A stretch of DNA of 64,000 nt, from the NCBI GenBank assembly GCA_903932145.1, contig CAIZFE010000004.1:299402-363401 (forward strand), read 5' to 3'. Under the pieces are notes generated by a model. The model saw nothing but the letters and a program-made list of their open reading frames with translations. It did no database searches and was not told the origin of the DNA. The translations under genes and the position numbers were made by a program. Of the stretch, positions 1 to 7,631 are shown in pieces (position 1 is the stretch's first letter; each line of letters begins with the position of its first letter). This DNA comes from an uncultured Rhodopila sp. GTDB taxonomy: Bacteria > Pseudomonadota > Alphaproteobacteria > Acetobacterales > Acetobacteraceae.

Positions 1-642
1 GGAAATGAAGGCGGACATATTCATAACGAAGCCAACAGTGCAGTAGCCGCATTGCGTGCCATTGTTCATCGCGAGCCGCCAGGCAACCGGATTCATGCCC
101 TCGTTGAACATTTCCGAAGGCGACGTGGGCAGGTCGTCACGCAGGCGAACACTCAGTCCATTGCCGCTCGGGTTTGCCAGAATCGCGTCTTTTACGCTTT
201 GAAGGACCTGTTCGCGTTTCGCGGAGGCCTCTTCTCGGGCTTTGACTACGCCGGGCGGCGGCGGCGCATCGATGGCCACACCCTGGCGGCTGGATGTTTG
301 GGTATGGGTCAGGTTTGCCGGATTGGGCTTGCGCACGGATCCGGTGCCTTCGATCGTGGTCACGTTCATCCCATTCAGCGCGACGACCGGCCGCAAGCAG
401 GCATTAATGGCTCGATGGTCGGCCTGATCCGTGTCGCGGTTCCATTCCGACAGAATGACGGTGCAGCCGCCGCAGCCGCCTTGACCGCAAGGCTTCTTCG
501 GCCCGGAAAGGGCGATTTCAGGCGAGCGTAAAAAGTCGATCAGCAGCATGTCCGGAGATGGTTCGTGCAGGTCCACCCTCTGGCCATTGAGGAAAAAATG
601 AATGCTGTTGGCCTTATCCATATCTTGAACGAAATGGGACAT
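1..642 (-). CDS. Xanthine dehydrogenase/aldehyde oxidase-type [2Fe-2S] N-terminal protein (partial, runs off window)
   Basis: This is the first 214 codons of a molybdo-hydroxylase electron-transfer domain, with the rest beyond base 1. The start at 642 is preceded by a strong GGAAGGGAG ribosome site. A plant-ferredoxin-type cluster is formed by Cys52, Cys57, Cys60 (CGQGGCGGC) and Cys82. The second cluster opens with Cys198 and Cys201 (GTQCGYCTVGFVMN). Both motifs are diagnostic of the XDH/aldehyde oxidase family, which hydroxylates aldehydes or heterocycles with a molybdopterin cofactor. In the family about 40 residues separate the last ligand of the first cluster from the second CxxC; here it is 116, so about 76 residues are inserted (roughly 103-182, Pro- and charge-rich). 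It lies 238 bases downstream of the selenoprotein gene in the same direction and may share its pathway. The substrate cannot be told. Confidence 0.85.
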   Translation of the reverse strand, partial: MSHFVQDMDKANSIHFFLNGQRVDLHEPSPDMLLIDFLRSPEIALSGPKKPCGQGGCGGCTVILSEWNRDTDQADHRAINACLRPVVALNGMNVTTIEGTGSVRKPNPANLTHTQTSSRQGVAIDAPPPPGVVKAREEASAKREQVLQSVKDAILANPSGNGLSVRLRDDLPTSPSEMFNEGMNPVAWRLAMNNGTQCGYCTVGFVMNMSAFIS

Positions 643-880
643 TGCTACGGTCTCCCTTCCAGGTACTCTTTGCATCGCCGTATCGGCAGCGTTCCGGCAG
701 CGCGCGGCGTGAGCCAGAACGTTAACATACCGAGTTTGTTAAAGATACGGATACAACCGGTCAAGAGGGAAGTTCACGGGTTCCCGGAAAAGCTGTGGTT
801 GGGCAATGCATATGCCGGGTATCTGGACTGGCTGGACGAATCCGCAACCATACGGTGGGTGCGGGAACTCGACTGACCCC

Positions 881-1402
881 TCACACCCCCAACAAAATCC
901 CCAACGCCTGCCGATACGCGACCTCCGCCCGAGCCTTCAGCTCCGGCGTGGTGCAACTGCCGATCGGATGCTGGACCTTCATGAACGGATAGTCCGCCAG
1001 ACCCATAATCTTCGCGATATTCTTCGCCGTCACCTCAAACGGTTCCGTCGTCAGTACTACCGCCCGCTTACCCAGTTGTTCAAAACTAATGCCGTCGTGC
1101 AGACTGCACGTTGAGCACGAGCCTCAATCACCCAGGCCGGTGATGAGAAAATCCACCTCCCGCGCGGCCTGAGCCAATGTCTCCGCCGGAGCGGGCGCGC
1201 TGGCGTTCGACTTCGAATAAATCGGGCGAACGATGCACCCATGCCGCTGCACAAACAGGTCGGCGACCTCCCGCAACATTTCCACGGCGTTCAGCTTGCC
1301 GTTCTCCAGAATGCCGATGGTCTTGCCGTCCAACGAATCAAGCGCCGGCGCTCGGAACACATGCCGCTCCGGACCGGACGACGTCGGATCATACAGTTGC
1401 AT
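881..1402 (-). CDS. UGSC-family selenoprotein, UGA read as selenocysteine 93
   Basis: A normal reading stops at the TGA at 1126-1124, after GLGD. The same frame then continues for 80 codons, UGSCSTCSLHDG..., to a TGA at 883-881. This matches the known UGSC family, in which G-x-G-D-U-G-S-C is followed by a Ser/His-Asp segment and a PHP/QHP-like stretch (here VQHPIGSC). The product would be 173 residues with Sec93, Cys96 and Cys99. The start at 1402 is favoured because a perfect TAAGGAGG site precedes it, although the frame is open upstream. A SECIS-like hairpin follows the UGA directly. The gene begins 13 bases after the 358-residue protein, so the two are co-transcribed. Family members are thought to be redox proteins; the exact reaction is unknown. 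The alternative, a nonsense mutation, is unlikely because family motifs continue in frame on both sides of the UGA. Confidence 0.9.
1096..1126 (-). promoter_or_regulatory. SECIS-like hairpin directly after the selenocysteine UGA
   Basis: Read on the minus strand, the UGA at 1126-1124 is followed by a 6-bp perfect stem with a three-base loop, CGUGCA-GUC-UGCACG (1110-1096). The loop G and U lie 23 and 24 bases from the U of UGA. From memory this is the place occupied by the loop GU that SelB reads in E. coli fdhF, whose hairpin top also reads GCAGGUCUGC. Position, size and loop therefore fit a bacterial SECIS element. No folding program was run. Confidence 0.8.
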
Positions 1403-1415
1403 AGACACCCCCTCC

Positions 1416-2492
1416 TTAGTTGCAGTCGATGCAGACCCCGATGGGCTTGTGCTGCATGATGGCCCCCCGGCCACGGCTCCATGACGGAATAAAGCACGAG
1501 TGGCCGCCAGCGTCACCGCCACCCATGGTGATCAGGATGTCATCAGGGGTCAAGCCACGATGCACGAATCCGGCCTCGGCCAAAGGATGCGCCTCCGGAC
1601 CGTGCTGCTTGTCGTATTCGACATCGCGGAATTTGCCGACGCCGCGCATCCCGTCCACCGACCGTTTGGCCTGGCTGAACAGGAACTCCTGCGCGTCCTT
1701 TCGGCTCCACCCCGCCGCCGCGAGGATGCTCATATGCTCGGGCGCCAGGATCACGACGCTTTCGCCCAGCGTGATGCAGCCATAGTTGGCCATGGCGTCG
1801 GCCACCGACCCAAGCACCTGTTGCGGCGTGTTGCCACCATGGTTCTCCACGTTGCAGAACCCGCCGCCGGCGAAGACGGTGACGCTGGAGACGCCGGCCG
1901 GATAATCCTGTGTCTCGCACAGCATCGGCCACGGATTCCCCCGCACCCGCTCGGCGATACAAAAACTGTATTTCCCGGGGTTGCCCTGGGTGGATTTGTC
2001 GGAGATCCCCGGGATCATCTGAAAGACGTTCCGCAGGATCAGCCGTGTCGCGCGCCCGATCGTCGCGTTCGCCCGGTTGCCCGGCCCGAACAGGTTGACG
2101 TCGGCGTTCATGCCGATCATCTCGGCATAGGGGCCGCTGACGATCAGCAACGGCGCCGAACCGCCGGTGCTGGCGGTCGAGCCGTGGAAGTTGAAGGCCG
2201 GCTTGTCCATCGCCTCGAACGCCGCGACCACGACCGGGAAATACTCCGGCAGGCAACCGGCCATCACCGCGTTCACCGCCGCGGCGTGCACCGTCAGTTG
2301 CAGGCCCGTGGCGGGGTGGGTGGCGATGACAGCCTCGGCCGGACGACCCTCATACAGCAGCATCGCCTGCACCCGGTCCACGACCGGGGGAATCACCGGC
2401 AAACCGTCGGTCCAACCCTGTTCGTAACAATAATCGATCGCGGCGAGGAGATCGTCCGGGACGTCGTGGATGCGGTAGGAATCGAGTGGCAT
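1416..2492 (-). CDS. UGSC-associated protein of unknown function
   Basis: This 358-residue protein is cytosolic as far as can be seen, with no signal peptide or membrane segment. Visible features are an N-terminal GWTDGLPVIPP motif, several Gly-rich conserved-looking stretches (FHGSTASTGGSAPLL, LFGPGNRANATIG, FCNVENHGGNTPQQVLG) and a C-terminal CIDCN ending with a CxxC pair. I recall the DGLPV-PP motif from proteins found with UGSC selenoproteins, but I cannot name a reaction. The gene sits between the CoA-transferase (34-base gap) and the selenoprotein (13-base gap) and is clearly in one operon with them. The C-terminal CxxC next to a Sec/Cys redox protein suggests, as inference, that the two proteins form a redox pair or complex. 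Confidence 0.8.
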   Translation of the reverse strand: MPLDSYRIHDVPDDLLAAIDYCYEQGWTDGLPVIPPVVDRVQAMLLYEGRPAEAVIATHPATGLQLTVHAAAVNAVMAGCLPEYFPVVVAAFEAMDKPAFNFHGSTASTGGSAPLLIVSGPYAEMIGMNADVNLFGPGNRANATIGRATRLILRNVFQMIPGISDKSTQGNPGKYSFCIAERVRGNPWPMLCETQDYPAGVSSVTVFAGGGFCNVENHGGNTPQQVLGSVADAMANYGCITLGESVVILAPEHMSILAAAGWSRKDAQEFLFSQAKRSVDGMRGVGKFRDVEYDKQHGPEAHPLAEAGFVHRGLTPDDILITMGGGDAGGHSCFIPSWSRGRGAIMQHKPIGVCIDCN

Positions 2493-2526
2493 GGACCAAG
2501 GCCCCTAATGATAACGAGGTCGGGCC

Positions 2527-3723
2527 TTAAGATCCCACCCCAACCGCTTTCTTTTCAATCAGACTATCTATTTCCGCCTGGTCATACCCCATGGCCGCCA
2601 GCACCTCGCGCGTATGCTCCCCCAACCGCGGCGCAAATCGATGGATACCCGCCGGACTGGCCGAGAAACGAGCGGGCGGACGGGCCTGACGCAGTTTGCC
2701 TTCGGTCGGATGCTCCATCTCCGGGAACATCCCGACCGCCTTCAGATGCGGTTGTTCGGCGATCTCGGTCAGCTTCGCGAACGACGTGTGCGGCACGTCA
2801 ATACGCAACAGCAACTCCTCCCATTCCGCCGTGGTACGGGACGGCGCGATATCGCGCATGCGATCGTAAATTTTGTCGATGTTCTGTGCCCGCGAGACGG
2901 GATCGCGCACCGCGTATTCCTCAATGCATTCCGGCAGTCCAACAGCCTCGAAGAACGCGCACCAGTTGTTCCCGGAGTAAGGCAGCATGGTCAGCCAGCC
3001 ATCCTTGGTCTTCACCGGCCGCCGCGCCTTCATGCGCTTGTAGCCGGACGGCCCGACCGGCGGGATAAACGCATACCCGCCGAACATTTCGATGCTGTTG
3101 AACGCCGCCAGCGTCTCCAGCATCGGCACCTCCACCATCTGGCCCTCGCCGGTGCGTTCGCGGTGCAGCAGCGCGGCGGTCACGGCGGAGGTCAGCGCCA
3201 TGCCGCAAATCTTGTCGCCGATCAGGCTGGGGACGAAGGCAGGCTCTTCATCCGTGCCCATGGCGGAGGCAAAGCCGGAGGCGGCCTGGATGATCTCGTC
3301 GAAGGCCGGCCGAGCGCGCCAGGGGCCGTCCTGACCGAAGCCGGTGGCGACGGCGTAGATAATCTTGGGATTGAGCTCCCTGCAGGCCTCGTAGCTAAAG
3401 CCCAATCGAGCCAGACCCGCCGGCCGGATATTGCTGACGAGCGCGTCCACGGTCGGAAGCAGCCGCCGCAGCACGGCCTGACCGTCGGGGTGCTTCAGGT
3501 CCAGCGCCAGGCTGCGCTTGTTGCGGTTCACCGCCATGAACTGACCGCTCATGCCCCGGTTGCGAAACTGACCGGAATGGCGCCAGGTATCGCCGGTCAG
3601 GGATTCGATCTTGATGATCTCCGCCCCCCAGTCGCCGAGAGTCTGCGTGCCGAACGGGCCGAACAGCACGGTCGTCAGATCAAGAATGCGGAATCCCTTT
3701 AGCGGGCCCGTGGGTTCGGTCAT
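2527..3723 (-). CDS. Class III (CaiB/BaiF-type) CoA-transferase
   Basis: The 398-residue length is normal for the formyl-CoA/carnitine CoA-transferase family, which moves CoA between carboxylic acids through an enzyme-bound anhydride. The N-terminal LKGFRILDLTTVLFGPFG and the LGDWGAEIIKIE block are family hallmarks, and FDEIIQAASG carries the expected nucleophile, Asp142. The start at 3723 has GAGGAACGA upstream; the open frame continues to 3906 but without family similarity. It is the first gene of the operon leading into the 358-residue protein and the selenoprotein. Its presence suggests that the pathway acts on, or releases, an acyl-CoA. The specific acid cannot be read from sequence. Confidence 0.92.
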   Translation of the reverse strand: MTEPTGPLKGFRILDLTTVLFGPFGTQTLGDWGAEIIKIESLTGDTWRHSGQFRNRGMSGQFMAVNRNKRSLALDLKHPDGQAVLRRLLPTVDALVSNIRPAGLARLGFSYEACRELNPKIIYAVATGFGQDGPWRARPAFDEIIQAASGFASAMGTDEEPAFVPSLIGDKICGMALTSAVTAALLHRERTGEGQMVEVPMLETLAAFNSIEMFGGYAFIPPVGPSGYKRMKARRPVKTKDGWLTMLPYSGNNWCAFFEAVGLPECIEEYAVRDPVSRAQNIDKIYDRMRDIAPSRTTAEWEELLLRIDVPHTSFAKLTEIAEQPHLKAVGMFPEMEHPTEGKLRQARPPARFSASPAGIHRFAPRLGEHTREVLAAMGYDQAEIDSLIEKKAVGVGS

Positions 3724-3822
3724 CTCGGTTCGTTCCTCAATCGCTTGGGCCCAAGGATAGATAAAGTGGCGGCTGCTGACCACACCGCCAGGAGGGAGCA
3801 GCCAAACGAGAAAATATCCGGC

Positions 3823-4317
3823 ATGATAAGGGCCGGGCAATGGAGATGGAATTTGAAAACCCGCTACGGGCTGGAAATCCGCGCGGCGACAAGCGGTGAC
3901 GCGCAAGGCTTATGCGAACTGTTGCAAACGGCTGGCCACGCGGTGTCGCCGCGCGCCATGGCGGAACGCCTCGACGCTCTGCGGCAAGAGCCGGGGGCGG
4001 CCTTGATCGCGGCCGAATGGGGCCCTCCATCCGGCCTTGTCGTGATCCACTGGTATCGAACGCTGGACGCCGATCAGCCAACGGCGCAGATCGCCACGCT
4101 CCTGGTCGGTTCCGACGAGCGCCGCCGCGGCATCGGCCGGCTGCTGCTGAAGGCCGCCTCGCAAGCCGCCCGCGTCGCCGGCTGCGGCACGTTACAGTTA
4201 TTGGCCACGCCAGACGCCTCCGCCTTGCACGCCTTCTGCCTTGCCACCGGCTTTTCGGAAGACGGCCCGCGATTTGTCAGGCCCCTCCGAAAGCGCACCG
4301 ACCTACAGCCCCAATGA
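3823..4317 (+). CDS. GNAT-family N-acetyltransferase
   Basis: The product is a single GNAT domain of about 165 residues. The acetyl-CoA-binding motif A is visible as ATLLVGSDERRRGIGRLLL, matching V-x-x-x-x-R-x-x-G-x-G/A. It is followed by the C-terminal DASALHAFCLATGF segment that is typical of the fold. GNAT enzymes acetylate an amine of a small molecule or protein; the substrate here is unknown. The start is uncertain: ATG 3823 has no clear ribosome site, and a TTG at 3853 preceded by GGAGATGGAA is possible. The gene is divergent from the CoA-transferase and its end overlaps the convergent response regulator by 15 bases. Confidence 0.85.
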   Translation: MIRAGQWRWNLKTRYGLEIRAATSGDAQGLCELLQTAGHAVSPRAMAERLDALRQEPGAALIAAEWGPPSGLVVIHWYRTLDADQPTAQIATLLVGSDERRRGIGRLLLKAASQAARVAGCGTLQLLATPDASALHAFCLATGFSEDGPRFVRPLRKRTDLQPQ

Positions 4318-4659
4318 GGCCCGCAAAGCCTTTTCCAACTGATCGAGCAGGAACGGCTTGGATAAGACCGGCGAGCCCCGCAATTCAACCGGCAAACCCG
4401 CCGTCCCGTAGCCCGTCGCGAACAGGAACGGAATATTCCGAGCACGTAAAATTTCCGCGACCGGATAACTGACTTTCCCGGCCAGATTCACGTCCAGCAC
4501 CGCAACATCCATCGAGACAACGCGTGCCATTTCCAGCGCCTCCTCCACCCTGGCCGCGGTCCCGACCACGCGGCATCCGATCTCCAGAAGATAATCCTCC
4601 AGCATCATAGAGATCAGCGCTTCGTCCTCCACGACAAGCACACGCGTCCCAGCCAGCAT
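4303..4659 (-). CDS. Single-domain response regulator (receiver)
   Basis: A CheY-like receiver of 118 residues with nothing attached. The acidic pocket is seen in VLVVEDEALI, the phosphoacceptor Asp in VAVLDVNLAGK, and the switch Lys in VLSKPF. This type usually receives phosphate from an HWE/HisKA_2 kinase and passes it on by protein contact. It starts 12 bases after the HWE-type kinase upstream on the same strand, so the two form a cognate two-component pair. The output is unknown because no DNA-binding domain is present. Its 3' end overlaps the acetyltransferase gene on the other strand by 15 bases. Confidence 0.92.
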   Translation of the reverse strand: MLAGTRVLVVEDEALISMMLEDYLLEIGCRVVGTAARVEEALEMARVVSMDVAVLDVNLAGKVSYPVAEILRARNIPFLFATGYGTAGLPVELRGSPVLSKPFLLDQLEKALRASLGL

Positions 4660-4671
4660 CGCCGATCCTTC

Positions 4672-7125
4672 CTACAAGCCGCCAACACGCGGAAACGACA
4701 GCGTTCCGGCCGTGGCGATCACCTCCGCCAACGGCGCTTCGATACGGCAAACGACACCCCGGGGATCGCCAAAATCGATACGGGTGACGCCGCACAAATC
4801 CTGAGCCAGCATACGTTCAATCAGACGCGTTCCGAAACCACGTCGATCTGGCTTCGAAACCAATTGGCCATTACGCTCGGTCCACACCAGGCACAGAGAC
4901 GGATCGTCTCCCGCAGTCGTTTCCCACCGAATCTCGACCCGACCAGCCGCATCCGACAACGCCCCGTATTTCAACGCGTTCGTTGCCAGTTCCTGCAACC
5001 CCATCGCCATCGCCAGAACGGCCGTCGGACGCAACGATACCGGCGGACCCGATATCCAGAACCGCGCCGCGTCCCAGCCATCGAACGGCAGCAGCGCTTC
5101 CGAAACAACAGCGCGCAACGTGCCACGTTCCCAGTTCTCCCGGGTCAGTACGTCATGCGCCGCCGCGAGCGCCAGCAGACGGCTATCCAGGCTTCGCCGA
5201 AGCTCCGGATCAATCGCGCGCAAAGTCTGAGACGTGATCGCTTGGACGGTGGAAAGCGAGTTCTTAACCCGATGATTCAGCTCGTTCACCATCAGCCGCA
5301 GACGATCCTGCGCGCGCTTCTGCTCCGTAATCTCCATCGATATGCCAACCAGTCCAACCACATCGCCGTCCGCTCCCCGCATCGGTGCCTTGGTCGAAAT
5401 CCAGGTGCGGGCCAGTCCGTCCGGTCCATTGACCGTTTCTTCCAGTGTTTCGGTTTGTCCTTGCTCCATGATGCGGCGGTCGTTGCGCATGACCGCCTCA
5501 GCCTGCTCGGAATCATCCTGGAACTCATCATCCGAAAACCCCACCACTTTATCCAGGGGCTTGCCGATCAGTTGCAGAACCGGCGCGTTGGCGACCTGTA
5601 TGCGGCCTTTGATATCCTTGGCATAAATCAAAGCAGGCACCGTCTCGACAATCGTCCGCAGCAGACCACTCGCGTGTTGGGATTCCAATTCCGCTCGTTT
5701 CCTTTTCGATACGTCGCGAACGGTACCCAGTATCCGCTTGACCTGCCGCCCGGCGGGCACCGACATATCGGATTCAAACAGGGCTCGGCCGGTCGCGGCA
5801 ACCCAGATTACTCCGCCATCCCGCCGCAAAACCTGATGTTCAAAGCTGTAATCGTCGTCGGCGATCGCCGGATCCAAGGCCCGCTGCATCGCCTCCCAAG
5901 CCGGCGCGCGTTCCTCAATGGGAAAGGTGTCGGTCCAGCACTCATAATTCACCACTGCGTCGTCATCAAAACCGAACAATGCCTTCCCGCGCGAATCCCA
6001 GGCCATCTCCGTGCCGTTGCCCGAGACGTCCCACTGCCACACTCCCTGACCGGATGCCCCAAGCGCCAGCCGCAGTTTCAGCTCGCTCTCCCGCAAATCC
6101 GATTCCGCGTGTTTAAGGCCGGTAATGTCATTGTTGCTTTCGATGATCACATCCGCCTCGCCGGCATCGCCGCGGTGCAATGCCCAATGGCTGGCGACAT
6201 ACAAGCGCGAGCCATCCTCACGGACATGCGCCAGGTCCCCCTGCCACTGACCGTCGCGCAAAAGCGCCGCCTGGATCTCGGCTAACGGCTGCGGGAAGCC
6301 GGTTTGCAACAAATCATGGCTGATTCGACCCAGCGCCTCATCTGGGCGATAGCCGTACAGCCGCGCGGCGCCAGCGCTCCAAAAACTGATGCGGCCATCC
6401 AGGTCCCGCATCATTCCCTGTGTCAAACCAAAGGCGCGGGTGAATCGTTCCAATCGATACAGACTGACCGCGATCTGACGCCGCGCACGATTTTGGCTAA
6501 GCGCCACCAGGACCAGCAGAACAGCGGCCAGGACGCCGACACCAACGACAACACCCCAACCAATAAAATTTCGGCCACGATTCGAAATGTTCGCGAGCCG
6601 AACGGCGACGGTGCGCTGAAATGCATCGATCGCCGTACGGATCGCGTCCATGGTTTGCTTGCCCTGATTGGTTCGCACCAAAGCCAGCGCCGCCGCGGAT
6701 TGACCTGCCTTATAAAGCGCGATCGTATTACCCAGCTCCTCCAACTTAAATGACGCCAGGACGCGAATGCGGTCGATGAGGCTCTGCCGCTCCCGGGTCA
6801 ACAACGGGGCGGATTCAAGGCGGGCATAATCCCGGTCCAGCCTGGCAAGGGCGGACTCGTAGGGAGCCAGATAAGACAGGTCCCCGGTGAGAAGAAATCC
6901 GCGCTGCCCGGTTTCCGCATCTTTCAGTGTCGAAAGCAGCGCCCCAGCCAGTTCGGCTGTATGCACTTCGCCGGCAATCATTGCAGCGTCGTCCGTCTGC
7001 CGTGATAAATTGAGGTGTACCAGCCAACCGCTCGTGAGGAGCATCACGATAGCCGTCCACGTCGAACCCAGGATCAACGCGTACCCGGCCCGAGAGTGCG
7101 GCTGCGGTCTCCAATTCACCGACAT
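4672..7125 (-). CDS. Membrane sensor histidine kinase, CHASE3-PAS-HWE/HisKA_2 type
   Basis: This is an 817-residue inner-membrane sensor kinase. A first membrane segment lies near residues 15-35. A periplasmic CHASE3 domain follows (DAETGQRGFLLTGD), then a second membrane segment near 190-210. Three PAS-like modules come next (about 225-340, 345-475 and 485-605). The histidine box is ELNHRVKNSLSTVQAI with His near 618, the HisKA_2/HWE signature, and the C-terminal ATPase shows LQELATNALKYGALS. These kinases commonly sense light, redox state or general stress through PAS, and signal to single-domain regulators. The receiver gene lies 12 bases downstream. The input signal is unknown. Confidence 0.92.
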   Translation of the reverse strand: MSVNWRPQPHSRAGYALILGSTWTAIVMLLTSGWLVHLNLSRQTDDAAMIAGEVHTAELAGALLSTLKDAETGQRGFLLTGDLSYLAPYESALARLDRDYARLESAPLLTRERQSLIDRIRVLASFKLEELGNTIALYKAGQSAAALALVRTNQGKQTMDAIRTAIDAFQRTVAVRLANISNRGRNFIGWGVVVGVGVLAAVLLVLVALSQNRARRQIAVSLYRLERFTRAFGLTQGMMRDLDGRISFWSAGAARLYGYRPDEALGRISHDLLQTGFPQPLAEIQAALLRDGQWQGDLAHVREDGSRLYVASHWALHRGDAGEADVIIESNNDITGLKHAESDLRESELKLRLALGASGQGVWQWDVSGNGTEMAWDSRGKALFGFDDDAVVNYECWTDTFPIEERAPAWEAMQRALDPAIADDDYSFEHQVLRRDGGVIWVAATGRALFESDMSVPAGRQVKRILGTVRDVSKRKRAELESQHASGLLRTIVETVPALIYAKDIKGRIQVANAPVLQLIGKPLDKVVGFSDDEFQDDSEQAEAVMRNDRRIMEQGQTETLEETVNGPDGLARTWISTKAPMRGADGDVVGLVGISMEITEQKRAQDRLRLMVNELNHRVKNSLSTVQAITSQTLRAIDPELRRSLDSRLLALAAAHDVLTRENWERGTLRAVVSEALLPFDGWDAARFWISGPPVSLRPTAVLAMAMGLQELATNALKYGALSDAAGRVEIRWETTAGDDPSLCLVWTERNGQLVSKPDRRGFGTRLIERMLAQDLCGVTRIDFGDPRGVVCRIEAPLAEVIATAGTLSFPRVGGL

Positions 7126-7631
7126 GCCGGCTTACAAGTCACTATAATAACGAATATCGCGTCGAAGCCATCTGCCATCGGTATGTTTTATCATTTGTGA
7201 ACCCCTGTCGCGGCGGCTCAGGCTCACAGCGAAGTGCGCGGCTTTATCGAGGTCAGAAACCGAGCGCAAGGAGATGGATTCAATGCGGGAATAACAATTT
7301 AGTGCGAAAGAGAAGGATGATTTCCGCTTTCATTTCTCATTCTCTTTGTGTTGCTGCCCAACCACCTTTAACCGCTCGGAATGGGGTTCGTTCGGGTTCG
7401 ATCGTACGCAGGCCCGATGGCGGTCCACGGCCACCCCAATGCACGCTTGCGGGCCAACGACCGGCACGGATTGCCCGGGCGGTCGGTCAAGAGACGCCGT
7501 CACGGTGATCGCAATCACATCTCGTTGTACCTCAGCAGGGGAAAGCGAAACTATTGCGTGACGCCCATCTGTATCGCTATTTTAACAGAATGCCCGGATC
7601 AAAACCTGCCCTCCAACCGCCGGATCTCACC
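7126..7631. other. 506-base intergenic gap upstream of the GT87-like gene
   Basis: The gap separates the divergently arranged kinase and glycosyltransferase genes. Short open frames on both strands have no recognisable motif, no ribosome site and no convincing composition, so I do not call them. It presumably holds promoters for both flanking genes, but I could not identify a convincing -35/-10 or -24/-12 pair. Confidence 0.5.

Noticed and set aside
1124..1126. The TGA as a nonsense mutation making a pseudogene
   Set aside because: Family motifs continue in frame on both sides, the UGA sits at the known UGSC position, and a SECIS-like hairpin follows; selenocysteine explains all three.
1500..3068. 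A 522-codon plus-strand open frame
   Set aside because: It lies antisense to the UGSC-associated gene and the CoA-transferase, is rich in Arg, His and Pro, and has no motif; it is a GC-frame shadow.
2614..3702. A 362-codon plus-strand open frame
   Set aside because: It is antisense to the CoA-transferase over its full length and has shadow-like composition.
4864..6285. A 473-codon plus-strand open frame
   Set aside because: It is antisense to the HWE kinase, whose domains are clear, and has an Arg/Gln/Pro-rich composition.
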